From positions 1-53,587 of the forward strand of contig JASUSA010000016.1 in the NCBI GenBank assembly GCA_030446305.1: a DNA stretch of 53,587 nucleotides, read 5' to 3'. Source of the stretch: Clostridiales bacterium. Lineage in GTDB: Bacteria > Bacillota > Clostridia > Peptostreptococcales > Acidaminobacteraceae. The notes below the pieces were generated by a model. The model ran no database searches. It was not told where the DNA came from and saw only the letters and a program-made list of their open reading frames with translations. Positions 24,992 to 33,523 of this stretch are shown here, piece by piece. Position numbers and translations under genes: made by a program. Numbering within the stretch: the first letter of the stretch is position 1; the number at the start of each line of letters is the position of its first letter.

Positions 24992-26479
24992 CTAGGTGTT
25001 CTTTTCATTCGACAGGGCTTTTTCAATCGCTATTTGCATCAATTTTACCCCCTCTTTAATATCCCGTTTTTCCATGGCACTATAGCTCAAACGAATATAA
25101 TCGGCATCGGCATTGCCATACGGGTAAAATAAATGTCCCGGCGCAAAGGAAACGCCAGCCGTCTCAGCATGGATCAACAGTTTGGTTTGATCAATTGGCA
25201 CTTTAAACCGGCACCAAAGACTGGCGCCCCCCGCCGGAATGGCATACGTTAAGTAATCTGAACAGTATTGCCGCAGCATGGCCACCATAAAATCGCGTTT
25301 TTCACGGTAAGTATCCGTAATCTCCGCAAGGTGTGCTTCATACACACCGGATTCTAAGTATGCCGCCATCGCATACTGGTCTAAAGAGCTCAGAAAGATT
25401 TGATTTTTTTCCAAGATACGTGCTAACTTTTGCGCAATTCCCTTTGACGAAACAATATAGGCGATTTTCACCCCCGGGATAACACGGAAGATAAAAGAAT
25501 CGATGTAAATGACATTGCCAAGTGTATCCATCGCCTTTAGTGAAGGTATTGCAATGCCTTCATAGCGAAGACCAGAATCATGATTTATTTCAATAATGGG
25601 TATATTATAGCGGTAAGAAAGCTCAAGAAGATTCTCGCGTCGGTTCAGCGACATAACGGTCATCGTCGGATTATGAAATGTTGGGATGGTTAAAATAAAT
25701 TTTGGTTTAAATTTCAAGATGAGATTTTCCAAATAAGCGACGATCATGCCGTCTTCATCGGTTGGAATCGTCACAATATTGATCCCAAGAAGTTTGATGA
25801 GATCGTAAATATCTGGATTAATTGGTTCTTCAACAATAATGGTTTCACCCGGCGACACCGTTAATTTTACAAGATAATCCAGCGCTTGGTATGTCTCTGC
25901 ACAAACAGTTATTTCGGATGCATTCGCGTATATGTGATTGGATTCAAGCATTTCTGAAAGTTGTTTCCTAAGGGGCATTACTCCCTGAGGACTGGCGTAG
26001 CCGTAAATTTGATCTGTTTTCTCTGCAACGAGATTTGTCAGAATAGCATTGAAGTCATCCTTTGGATAGCACGCTGGAGACGGCATCGCCGTGGCAAATG
26101 AAATGATCTTACGGTCAATTGATGTATGAAACAATCGGCTAAAAAGTGCATTTGTCTGTAAGAACTCATCTGAAACAATGTATTCAAATGGCGTAAAGTG
26201 TCGTGCCAAAAAATGATTTTGACGATTCGCTTCACCTTGGCCGTAGGTCACAAAATAACCTTTCGGTTTTTGTGAAACACGAATATATTTTTCATCAACC
26301 AATAGACTGTAAGCTTTGATGACTGTATTTCGGTGTACTGCCAAACGCTTTGCCAGTGCGCGTTCCGTTGGCAATTTATTGCCGTCGGAAAGCTCGCCCC
26401 GTATAATCATATCCACGATGGCATTGCGTATTTGCATGTAAAGAGGTGTCTTGTGATCTTTAATAATTTTAATCTCCAT
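24992..26479 (-). CDS. MocR-type GntR regulator with a degenerate aminotransferase domain
   Basis: A 495-residue protein. Residues about 5-75 are a GntR winged helix (TPLYMQIRNAIVDMIIRGEL, LPTERALAKRLAVHRNTVIKAYSLL). From about 120 on it is a fold-type I aminotransferase-like domain. Compared with GabR and other MocR proteins, the PLP lysine of the TFSK motif is Phe331 (SFIFRVIPGVK), and the PLP-binding Asp and Tyr of DDYD are Ile298 and His300 (EINHD). The 33-residue spacing between these sites matches the family. PLP chemistry is therefore probably lost and another ligand may be sensed. AAGGTGATGT precedes the ATG. It is the first gene of the peptide locus and a likely autoregulator. Confidence 0.9.
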   Translation of the reverse strand: MEIKIIKDHKTPLYMQIRNAIVDMIIRGELSDGNKLPTERALAKRLAVHRNTVIKAYSLLVDEKYIRVSQKPKGYFVTYGQGEANRQNHFLARHFTPFEYIVSDEFLQTNALFSRLFHTSIDRKIISFATAMPSPACYPKDDFNAILTNLVAEKTDQIYGYASPQGVMPLRKQLSEMLESNHIYANASEITVCAETYQALDYLVKLTVSPGETIIVEEPINPDIYDLIKLLGINIVTIPTDEDGMIVAYLENLILKFKPKFILTIPTFHNPTMTVMSLNRRENLLELSYRYNIPIIEINHDSGLRYEGIAIPSLKAMDTLGNVIYIDSFIFRVIPGVKIAYIVSSKGIAQKLARILEKNQIFLSSLDQYAMAAYLESGVYEAHLAEITDTYREKRDFMVAMLRQYCSDYLTYAIPAGGASLWCRFKVPIDQTKLLIHAETAGVSFAPGHLFYPYGNADADYIRLSYSAMEKRDIKEGVKLMQIAIEKALSNEKNT

Positions 26480-26517
26480 ACATCACCTTTTAAGAATTTG
26501 TCATATTTATGAAGTGA

Positions 26518-26589
26518 ATTATAGCACTTCTTGGACTATTCCAAAAGTACCAAATAACGCTTTTTGGCGTAGTCCAAAATGGATTTTGG
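26518..26589 (-). promoter_or_regulatory. Promoter and inverted-repeat operator of the MocR-peptide locus
   Basis: On the minus strand TATAAT occupies 26523-26518, with a weak TTTTGG -35 seventeen bases upstream. Overlapping it are TTGGACTA (26531-26538) and its exact complement TAGTCCAA (26570-26577), plus CCAAAAT/ATTTTGG (26574-26589). Repeated TTGGA-type half sites at the promoter suit binding by the GntR/MocR protein encoded just downstream. Confidence 0.55.
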
Positions 26590-26790
26590 CATACCGCTGT
26601 CACTGCACTCAAGCCTGACTGTTTTAGGGCAGTAAAATAGGCCCTATAAACAGCAGCACCTAAAAGGCGTTTCATTTATAGAACCCATTTCATGGCTTCT
26701 TCTTTTTTATTTGTTGATTTAAGACGGCCCGCCACCTAGGCACTTTCTGAATAATTCAATTCAGTCTGTAGCGTTTTTCCAAGCGTCGCC
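26590..26790. other. Spacer without recognisable gene
   Basis: The gap between the MocR promoter region and the end of the glycosylase gene. No supported frame, RNA or strong terminator was seen. Confidence 0.4.
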
Positions 26791-27408
26791 TTATGCCCAC
26801 AGGCTCTGTATATCCTGATCAATATAAGCCCACAAATAGAGTGAAGCGATACTTCTGTAAGGCTGCCATTTATCTGACAGTGCAATTAAAGACGTCTTGC
26901 CGGCTACGCCATACAGCGATTGAATGGCACCCTGCAAGCTCGCATCTCCCAGTGAAAAAATATCCTGGCGTCCCAGCGCAAAGATCATATACATCTCTGC
27001 TGTCCACTGGCCAATACCCTTAACCGCTGTCAGTTTTTTCATGACGGCATCATCTGCCATCGCCGGCAGTTCATCAAAGACGAGTCTTCCATCTTTAACA
27101 TGTTCAGCCAAATCCTTAATATAACGTATTTTGGCATATGAGATTCCAAGTTCTCTCAACGACGCTGCATCAGCTGCCAATACAGAGTCAGGCGTTACAT
27201 TGCCCTCTAAATAAGTATGCAGACGCCCCCATATAACACTTGCCACCTTATTGGAAAGCTGTTGTCCGATAATGGTACTCGCCAGCCCTGTAAACTGATT
27301 GTCGCTCAGCGCGTATGACAATGGCCCAATCGTATCCATTAGTTTTGCCATAATGGGATCATTGGCTAAGCAGTCACATGCTGATTGTGTCGTCTGCAGT
27401 TGTTGCAT
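26791..27408 (-). CDS. DNA-3-methyladenine glycosylase II-like protein
   Basis: A 205-residue HhH-GPD glycosylase without the AlkA N-terminal domain. It has FTGLASTIIGQQLSNKVASVIW, the helix-hairpin-helix VKGIGQWTAEMYMIFAL, and the catalytic Asp in IFSLGDASLQ. It excises alkylated purines. GGAGAT lies shortly before the ATG. It is the second AlkA-type gene in the window, complementing Ada-AlkA. A small AHSA1-domain gene lies 27 bases upstream on the same strand. Confidence 0.92.
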   Translation of the reverse strand: MQQLQTTQSACDCLANDPIMAKLMDTIGPLSYALSDNQFTGLASTIIGQQLSNKVASVIWGRLHTYLEGNVTPDSVLAADAASLRELGISYAKIRYIKDLAEHVKDGRLVFDELPAMADDAVMKKLTAVKGIGQWTAEMYMIFALGRQDIFSLGDASLQGAIQSLYGVAGKTSLIALSDKWQPYRSIASLYLWAYIDQDIQSLWA

Positions 27409-27435
27409 GACATCTCCTCATCTTCCGTATTTATT

Positions 27436-27852
27436 CTAATGGGTTTCTGTGTATTGTTTAAAGTTGTCCAGAATTGCCTGCCAACCCTGCCGCTGCATAT
27501 CGACATCGTGAACCGCTTCCGCTTCAAAACTTTGATTAATGACAATGCCATCTTCCGTTTTAGAAAAAACAATTGTCACTTTACGGCCGTCACCCAATGT
27601 ATAAGCAATGGTTTTAAGCGGTTCGACGAGTGTGTAAATCCCTGCAAAATTAAAATTGAAACTACCGTCTTTTGCCGCCATTTTGTAAGTAAAGTACCCG
27701 CCTGTTTTTAAATCGTTTTCCGCTTCTGGGGTATACCAGTCATCAGAGGCATGATTCCAGTTCACAACATGTTCTGCCATCGTATAGTACTGCCATACTT
27801 TCTCCAACGTGCTGCCTACTTTTGTACCAATTTGAATAACCGTCTTTGACAT
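27436..27852 (-). CDS. SRPBCC/AHSA1-domain protein
   Basis: A 138-residue single-domain START-like protein: KVGSTLEKVWQYYTMAEHVVNWNHASDDWYTPEAENDL at the start, FNFAGIYTLVEPLKTIAYTLGDGRKVTIVF in the middle and the C-terminal helix (QRQGWQAILDNFKQYTE). Such proteins bind hydrophobic ligands in a helix-grip fold; the substrate is unknown. It lies between a glycosylase and a VOC-domain gene. AHSA1 and PhnB-like proteins often co-occur. Confidence 0.88.
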   Translation of the reverse strand: MSKTVIQIGTKVGSTLEKVWQYYTMAEHVVNWNHASDDWYTPEAENDLKTGGYFTYKMAAKDGSFNFNFAGIYTLVEPLKTIAYTLGDGRKVTIVFSKTEDGIVINQSFEAEAVHDVDMQRQGWQAILDNFKQYTETH

Positions 27853-27910
27853 TGTAAGCCTCCTTAAAAAAATGTAGAAAAACTATTTCAGCCACCTCTT
27901 TCTAAATCTT

Positions 27911-28792
27911 TTATCGTCCTCTGGCGGCATCAATTGCTGCAATATCCAGTTTTTTCATTTTTAAGAAACATTGTGTCATTCGAGCGATTGCCTCCGGTGT
28001 ACCCTCTCGCATCCAATCATCCATAACGCGCGGAACAATCTGCCACGAAACGCCAAACTGATCTTTTAGCCATCCGCACTGCTCCGCTTCCGGTACAGCG
28101 CTAAGTGCCTGCCAATAGTAATCAATTTCTTTCTGATCTTCACACATAACCATCAGTGAAATCGCTTCATTGAACCCATAATCCACATCATAACCATTGT
28201 CCATACCAACAAATGGCTGACCGTTTAGAACAAAGTCAATATAATTTGCCTTTGCTTCTTTTGCCGGCGCTTCACCAACATTATAATGGCTAATAAACCT
28301 TACCTCAGAACCATCAAAGACAGATGCATAGTATTCAGCAGCTTGTTCAGCCTTGCCGCACGAATCCTGTGAAAATAAGAAACTCATCTTAATCTGCTCC
28401 AGTTTTACGGTTTCATCGAGCATGATTTGCCAAGTTACACCGTATTTATCGCTTAACCAGCCATACCACGGGCTAAATGGATAAGCATCCAGTGGCATCA
28501 GTGCATCACCGCCTTCAATTAACTGCTCCCATATAGCCGTAATGCGCGTCTTATCAGCGCATAACACCATAAAAGAAATTGACGGATTGAATTGAAAATA
28601 GAGCCCCGCGCTGATAGCACCAAACGTCATGCCTGCCAATTCAAATCTTACCGTCTCTGCATCACCAGACGGTGTATCTTTCAAAGTCGCCACGTCGGTA
28701 ATTGCCGATCGATGAAAGATGCCTGTATAAAATGTAGCCGCTTCATATGCTTCCTTGTCAAACCAAAGATGCGGTACGATTTTTTGAATCAT
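27911..28792 (-). CDS. Tandem VOC (PhnB-like) domain protein
   Basis: A 293-residue protein built of two similar VOC modules, about residues 1-130 and 135-285. Each has the PhnB pattern: HLWFDKEAYEAATFYTGIF ... LYFQFNPSISFMVLC ... YGWLSDKYGVTWQIM, then KAEQAAEYYASVFDGSEV ... ISLMVMC ... WLKDQFGVSWQIVPRVM. Each contains DKYGV/DQFGV-W-Q-I. The biochemical role is unassigned for this family. AGGAGG lies before the ATG. It is upstream of the AHSA1 gene in the same direction. Confidence 0.9.
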   Translation of the reverse strand: MIQKIVPHLWFDKEAYEAATFYTGIFHRSAITDVATLKDTPSGDAETVRFELAGMTFGAISAGLYFQFNPSISFMVLCADKTRITAIWEQLIEGGDALMPLDAYPFSPWYGWLSDKYGVTWQIMLDETVKLEQIKMSFLFSQDSCGKAEQAAEYYASVFDGSEVRFISHYNVGEAPAKEAKANYIDFVLNGQPFVGMDNGYDVDYGFNEAISLMVMCEDQKEIDYYWQALSAVPEAEQCGWLKDQFGVSWQIVPRVMDDWMREGTPEAIARMTQCFLKMKKLDIAAIDAARGR

Positions 28793-28887
28793 TTTGCACC
28801 TCCTTCACGGTTGAATCAAAATGCATTATATCAACATAAACTTATTGCATTTATACCTCAAAATAGAGCTGCCTAACAAGGTGCAGC

Positions 28888-28932
28888 AAAAAAAGAACCC
28901 GCCATGACATTTCTAGATTAAACGGTCAAGGC
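28888..28932 (-). terminator. Probable terminator of the SLH-BsuPI gene
   Basis: On the minus strand GCC-TT-GAC (28932-28925) pairs with GTC-AT-GGC (28908-28901) with an internal loop. A T7 run follows at 28894-28888. Confidence 0.5.
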
Positions 28933-28971
28933 GAGGCACGTATTCATTAAATAATATGGTACATATTCACT

Positions 28972-29994
28972 TTATGGCACGAGGATAAACATACTGTCTG
29001 TCGTTGTCACTTTACTGCCAACGATATCATAAGCACTTTCAAAGACAACATTGTACTGGCCGCGCAACACGCGCTTGCCTTCATTATCTGTCATCGGCCA
29101 AATGGCTTGATATTCAACGGTTTTGCCCGGATCAATTTCAACACTGGCAAGTGCCATCGTAAAAGCTTTATCATGCGACCACTGATAGATTAAAGTACCA
29201 TAAGAATCATAAATGTAAATATCGTAACGCTGACCGTTATGATACGTTAACAGCGCCGTTTCATCAGAATCATTTGTCATCGTAAACGTCAGTGTCACAC
29301 CATCGTCAGCCTCGGTCACTTCCAATTCGCCTTTCATCACACGGCTTGCTGCTTTTAGCTTTTGTTCCACATTTATGGCATCGTATACTGCCTGTGCTGC
29401 CTCACCTCGTGTGAGATTGTCATTTGGATAAAACATCCCCTCTGCATCTAACTTCAAAATACCATAAGCGATGGCTCTGTGAATGGCGCCTGATTTCAAA
29501 ACATCCATATTTTCAAAATCTTCAATGGTTGTTGGGATTAATTTGATCATCGGCAGTTCATTCCGCATTTCCATTGCCGCTTCTAAAAGACTGTAAAAGT
29601 TTTCACGTGTCATACGCTCGTTCGGCACAATTGTACGATCTACCGGCAGACCATTGGCGCCGGCATTAATAAATGCATCTCGATACCACGCGTCTGCATC
29701 GGCATTATCAAAGAAATCTGTTAATTCAGGCGCCTTGATAAACGTCATATATGAAAGATTAATATTAAATGCTTTTGTTATCATTTGGATTGCTTCAGCA
29801 TTGGTAATTTGTCGCTCCGGCTGGAATAAGCCATTGCCAACACCGCCGACAATTCCCTGCGAAGCAAGCGATTCAATTGCATCATTATAAGATGTCATCG
29901 CCGTATCGTTAAATGGCACTGATGCAAATACCATAGATGTATTAATTACAAGCATCAATCCCACAGCGACAAACGTTTTTATCATTTTTTTCAT
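28972..29994 (-). CDS. SLH-domain surface protein with BsuPI domain
   Basis: A 340-residue exported protein. It has a signal peptide (residues 1-24) and three S-layer-homology repeats (FNDTAMTSYNDAIESLASQGIVGGVGNGLFQPERQITNAEA; FFDNADADAWYRDAFINAGAN; HRAIAYGILKLDAEGMFYPNDNLTRGEAAQAV) that bind secondary wall polymers. The C-terminal part from about 212 on resembles BsuPI (intracellular proteinase inhibitor): LEVTEADDGVTLTFTMTNDSDETALLTYHNGQRYDIYIYDSYG ... VYQ-like core ... GQYNVVFES. BsuPI domains are common on secreted proteins. The role could be protease inhibition or wall scaffold. GGAGGG lies before the ATG. Confidence 0.88.
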   Translation of the reverse strand: MKKMIKTFVAVGLMLVINTSMVFASVPFNDTAMTSYNDAIESLASQGIVGGVGNGLFQPERQITNAEAIQMITKAFNINLSYMTFIKAPELTDFFDNADADAWYRDAFINAGANGLPVDRTIVPNERMTRENFYSLLEAAMEMRNELPMIKLIPTTIEDFENMDVLKSGAIHRAIAYGILKLDAEGMFYPNDNLTRGEAAQAVYDAINVEQKLKAASRVMKGELEVTEADDGVTLTFTMTNDSDETALLTYHNGQRYDIYIYDSYGTLIYQWSHDKAFTMALASVEIDPGKTVEYQAIWPMTDNEGKRVLRGQYNVVFESAYDIVGSKVTTTDSMFILVP

Positions 29995-30092
29995 GTAGAT
30001 CCCTCCTGTTCATGTCATATGATAAGACGTTAACTGTACGCAAAAAGTTCCATCTCTACTTGACAAATACGATTGACTTCAATGTATCGCCA

Positions 30093-30239
30093 CTAGTCTC
30101 GATCAGATTTTTCAACGAGTACTGCCAATAATTGTTCAATGCGGTCCAGTGTTCTTAACGTCATAAACATAAAATACGGTACACCTATCAGAAGTGCCAA
30201 AAAAATTATTAGGTTTATCAGTTCCATTATCAAGTTCAT
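30093..30239 (-). CDS. 48-residue membrane peptide with C-terminal helix
   Basis: A short frame with a good ribosome site (GAGGTGA two bases before the ATG). It encodes one membrane helix (MELINLIIFLALLIGVPYFMFMTL) followed by an amphipathic, coiled-coil-like stretch (RTLDRIEQLLAVLVEKSDRD). The pattern is typical of small hypothetical membrane proteins in Firmicutes. It lies upstream of the SLH gene on the same strand, 98 bases away. Function unknown. Confidence 0.6.
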   Translation of the reverse strand: MNLIMELINLIIFLALLIGVPYFMFMTLRTLDRIEQLLAVLVEKSDRD

Positions 30240-30399
30240 TTCACCTCATTTGTCATTTTATTTTAATGCCATCCTACTAAATTCATATAAATCATTATTT
30301 TGTTTAAGCCTTCACGTCAATTAGGTTCACAGCTAAATTTCACTTTGCAACGATAGAAGATGAAATAATTCATCCTTTATTGCTTTTTTGATACTGCTA

Positions 30400-30427
30400 T
30401 TGACAATCATAAAAAAAAGCATATTAT
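30400..30427 (+). promoter_or_regulatory. Sigma-A type promoter for the lipoprotein gene
   Basis: TTGACA (30400-30405), a 16-base spacer, then TATTAT (30422-30427). A second -10-like TATAAT at 30481-30486 with TTGTAT at 30457 could be an alternative start closer to the gene. Confidence 0.55.
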
Positions 30428-30563
30428 TTAGATATAAATTGTCGCAATGTAAATATTTGTATAAAAAGGATGACTATTCGTATAATACATACATGTTATG
30501 TGAGAATTTATTTGTCAACTTTTGGCTTTTTCAGCATTATTTTGCTTAATCATGGAGGTTTTT

Positions 30564-30881
30564 ATGCGTAAACGACATGACACCATCCCCCTATTAATCG
30601 GTTTATTGTTCTTCATTTTGTTGATCTCAGCCGGATGCGCCAATTCTACGGAAAAAAGTCTCGTAGAAAATACGAATGAAAACATTACCATCGGTTCAAC
30701 AATTAATAAAGAAATTGATATTACATTCAAAACAGAAGAAGCCATTCAGGATACATATGATTATTCAGAATTTAATAATGAATTTTGGTGGTATGGCACC
30801 CTTGACATCTCAAACATTAAAGAAATGCCTAGCGGTGCATACTATGTTACTTATAGCGGTCAGTTGACAGCGAGCAATTAA
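30564..30881 (+). CDS. Small lipoprotein of unknown function
   Basis: A 105-residue protein. Its signal peptide (MRKRHDTIPLLIGLLFFILL) ends in the lipobox ISAGC, so it is predicted to be lipid-anchored at the outer face of the membrane. The mature part is acidic and has no recognised domain (ends EFWWYGTLDISNIKEMPSGAYYVTYSGQ). ATG 30564 is five bases after GGAGG, which rules out the upstream TTG at 30522. Monocistronic, with a promoter and terminator on either side. Confidence 0.8.
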   Translation: MRKRHDTIPLLIGLLFFILLISAGCANSTEKSLVENTNENITIGSTINKEIDITFKTEEAIQDTYDYSEFNNEFWWYGTLDISNIKEMPSGAYYVTYSGQLTASN

Positions 30882-30890
30882 GCTTTTTTT

Positions 30891-30922
30891 AGGGCACTGT
30901 CATGTTCAGTGCTCTCTTTTAT
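30891..30922 (+). terminator. Terminator of the lipoprotein gene
   Basis: AGGGCACTG (30891-30899) pairs with CAGTGCTCT (30907-30915), followed by CTTTTATT. Confidence 0.75.
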
Positions 30923-31383
30923 TGTCCAAGACGCTTTAAACCGATTATTGTGTCACATCCTATGCAGCTATTGTAATTTCAACGTCTGCAAGCAACGTCT
31001 ACAAGCAACAATTCAAAATTATCCAAAGAAGCAGTTTGTGATAAAACAGGATAGTTTATTCGTTTATCAGTGGTATCCCTTGTAGTGGTTTAGCGATACG
31101 CTGCAAAAAACAAAAACAGCGCCACCCCTTTTTCGATCTTTTCAACCGTCTGTTTCTGGCCCCATTCCCATTTTTCTTTTCCTATTTATTCAGATTTACT
31201 TTTTTCCATCGTTTCTGTAACTTCAAAAACATCTGAGCAATGCCTATGCGCAGCAGCATGACATCCGTTCCCAGCGTCATGTCATCACTATGTTTATTAT
31301 CTCATATGATTTTTTTTGCCGCAATGCCAATTTTAGTAAGTCATTTTTCCTATAGCATCCTATCATTTACGAATAGGGCATCA
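30923..31383. other. Spacer of about 460 bases without recognised gene
   Basis: It contains a 13-bp direct repeat (CAACGTCTGCAAG / CAACGTCTACAAG at 30980-31005). Very short frames occur on the minus strand but lack ribosome sites. No RNA gene was recognised. Confidence 0.5.
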
Positions 31384-32136
31384 TTAATCATCCGAATTTA
31401 ATAAAATCGCCAACATTTTTTCCCGATTGTTAAGAAATTCTCTTGTCACCATAAAATGCTCGGTATCCTCGAGTTTGACGATTTGACATGAATCCTCAAC
31501 ATTATAAATCACAGCATCCGGGTATGCCATCAAAATCGGCGAATGTGTCGCAATCATAAACTGGGAGCCCTTTTTTACCAAGTCATTAATGCTTGCCAGC
31601 AGTGCCAACTGCCGAGTCGGTGAAAGCGCCGCTTCAGGCTCGTCAAGGATATACAACCCATTACCGCTAAAACGGTTTTGAACCAACGCCATAAACGATT
31701 CGCCATGTGACTGTTTATGCAGAGAAACCCCTCCATAAGAATCAATAATCTTAGGGGCGACGCCGTCTTCGTCAAGCGCGTCAATATGGCTCGCAACGTT
31801 ATAGAAGCTCTCCGCTCTTAGAAAAAAGCCATTTTGAGGTTTCCTAATCCCTTTCGTCAATCTTATGTGCTCTGACAATATCGAGTGCGTCCTATTCGTC
31901 GCAAAATTAAAGTGCTTGCTGCCGCCTTCTGCATTAAACCCATACGCAACGGCGATTGCCTCAAGCAATGTTGACTTACCCGATCCGTTTTCACCAATAA
32001 AAAAACTCACTGCTGATCTGAGGGACAGTTCGGGAAAATTTTTAACGGCATCCAACAAAAAAGGATACACCGATTTTTTTTCATTTGGTATATCAATCTT
32101 GATCTGTCTTATATATTTCTCATCAAACAATTTCAT
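31384..32136 (-). CDS. AAA/ABC-type ATPase (COG3910-like)
   Basis: A 250-residue stand-alone ATPase. Walker A is FIGENGSGKSTLLEAIA. A signature-like HKQSHGESFMALVQNRF precedes Walker B GLYILDEPEAALSP, and the switch His is in FMIATHSPILMAYP. The fold is that of SMC/RecF-like ATPases with no coiled coil. Some relatives act in DNA repair or in defence pairs, but no toxin or nuclease gene is adjacent here, so no defence role is claimed. Monocistronic. Confidence 0.88.
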   Translation of the reverse strand: MKLFDEKYIRQIKIDIPNEKKSVYPFLLDAVKNFPELSLRSAVSFFIGENGSGKSTLLEAIAVAYGFNAEGGSKHFNFATNRTHSILSEHIRLTKGIRKPQNGFFLRAESFYNVASHIDALDEDGVAPKIIDSYGGVSLHKQSHGESFMALVQNRFSGNGLYILDEPEAALSPTRQLALLASINDLVKKGSQFMIATHSPILMAYPDAVIYNVEDSCQIVKLEDTEHFMVTREFLNNREKMLAILLNSDD

Positions 32137-32259
32137 GACTCCTTTGAATGCTCGTCTTATGGCAATAATACGTATCGTTGTGAACGGATTATTATTTGAA
32201 TGATGTAATATAATATCAGCTTAAATTTCGAGCTTATCAGGCCCTTCATGCGCCGTAAG

Positions 32260-32544
32260 CTAGCCATTTTTTCGCTTGTCGTTTATCCCCATATACAATA
32301 AGATCACACCCATTAAAACCACGATTCCCGTCAAAAAGAAAATAATCGGGTAAGGCTGCTCGCCTGTATAACGCCAAAACTCTGTGTAAAATCCGTTGCC
32401 GTTCACTTGCTCTTTCTGCAAAAATCCAAAGACAGGCAGCAGCATCAATTCGATGATATAAAGACTAATGCCTAGAATGATCGTTTTAAAGCCAATGATT
32501 ATTTTTCTTTCACTAAAATTTTCTTTTTGCATGATAATTGCCAT
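32260..32544 (-). CDS. Small membrane protein, unknown function
   Basis: About 94 residues with two membrane helices (FKTIILGISLYIIELMLLPVFGFL and YPIIFFLTGIVVLMGVILLYMGI) and a short polar loop (QKEQVNGNGFYTEFWRYTGEQP). The start is ambiguous: GGGAGG abuts ATG 32544 and lies 12 bases before the in-frame ATG 32532. No family is recognised. The CPBP protease gene is upstream on the same strand. Confidence 0.6.
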   Translation of the reverse strand: MAIIMQKENFSERKIIIGFKTIILGISLYIIELMLLPVFGFLQKEQVNGNGFYTEFWRYTGEQPYPIIFFLTGIVVLMGVILLYMGINDKRKNG

Positions 32545-32674
32545 CCTCCCGATTGTCTGTTCAGCTTCCCTTCAATCCCTAAAATATCATAACAGCACAC
32601 AAATGTGTGGTTATCCAACAAGGCATCTAATTTGTATGCTAGAAGCACCCGAACTCGTATGAATTAGTCTGCGG

Positions 32675-33523
32675 TCAAATTGTATCAAACAGTGCATGTA
32701 AAATCAAACAGGGTGTTAATGATTTTGTCGATAAATATATTTTTCCAAAGAGATACCCTGCGAACACTTGAAAACTTGGCCATAAAAAAGAAACGAGGGT
32801 GATTGATTCATAATTTAAAAGATGAATAAAACCGAATACAATCGCCTGAAAAATATTTGCTTTATCTTTTCTAATGCCAAGCGAAACAAGACCGCCTAGC
32901 AGAAACCCTCTAAAGATTACTTCCTCAACAATACTCGGATAATAAAGCGATCTAACAAAATTCTCTAAATAATTGCTTAACGTTATCACTTTCAAAGTTT
33001 CAATGTCATAAATAAGATAATAGGGTATTTCGATAAAAAAATATACGGCGATCATTACCAAAATACTTTTTAGTGTTGTCGTCCAGTTAAAACTGCTCAC
33101 TTTCACTTTAAACAAGTATCCTGAAAAGACAACAGCTGTTAGCAAGAACCTGTATAAGTGGGGATTATTAAACATATTCAGGTATTTACTGGCGAGCTGT
33201 ATACTCATGTAAATGAAGAAGGAGACAACAAACGCCTTCATCAAATTTTGATTTTTTTCAATTTTAATCGCGTCATTTGAAATAGAATCCAGAAAAAATA
33301 TTAAAATAAACAACGCTATGACAAATGGAATGACCTTGATCGTATTGGTTAAATAAAGCCATACGATGCACAGACCGAGAAAGATAAATTCAAACTTTGA
33401 TATTTGTTTATAATCCACCCATTCAAAAAATCGCATTTCTCTATTGGCAGAAAGCGCATAGATTCCCCAGGGGATGCTCAAAATGGCACACAAGATCATG
33501 GTTATAACGACTAATTCATTCAA
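32675..33523 (-). CDS. CPBP-family intramembrane protease
   Basis: A 282-residue polytopic protein. Conserved motifs of the CPBP (Abi/CAAX prenyl protease 2, glutamic endopeptidase) family are YPSIVEEVIFRGFLLGGL and IFQAIVFGFIHLLN, giving the Glu-Glu, Arg and His of the active site within the membrane. Relatives process prenylated or bacteriocin-type peptides; the target is unknown here. The start is TTG 33523, eight bases after AAGGAG. A short upstream frame overlaps this start, suggesting coupling. Confidence 0.88.
   Translation of the reverse strand: MNELVVITMILCAILSIPWGIYALSANREMRFFEWVDYKQISKFEFIFLGLCIVWLYLTNTIKVIPFVIALFILIFFLDSISNDAIKIEKNQNLMKAFVVSFFIYMSIQLASKYLNMFNNPHLYRFLLTAVVFSGYLFKVKVSSFNWTTTLKSILVMIAVYFFIEIPYYLIYDIETLKVITLSNYLENFVRSLYYPSIVEEVIFRGFLLGGLVSLGIRKDKANIFQAIVFGFIHLLNYESITLVSFLWPSFQVFAGYLFGKIYLSTKSLTPCLILHALFDTI

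Noticed and set aside
26490-26675. 61-codon minus-strand frame upstream of the MocR gene
   Set aside because: It covers the promoter and dyads of the MocR gene, has no ribosome site and no protein-like composition.
31190-31290. Minus-strand 32-codon frame ending LQKRWKKVNLNK
   Set aside because: Amphipathic and basic, but no ribosome site, promoter or homology is visible.
31384-32136. AAA ATPase as part of an anti-phage defence system
   Set aside because: No adjacent nuclease, toxin or reverse transcriptase gene. Neighbours are a small membrane protein and a spacer.
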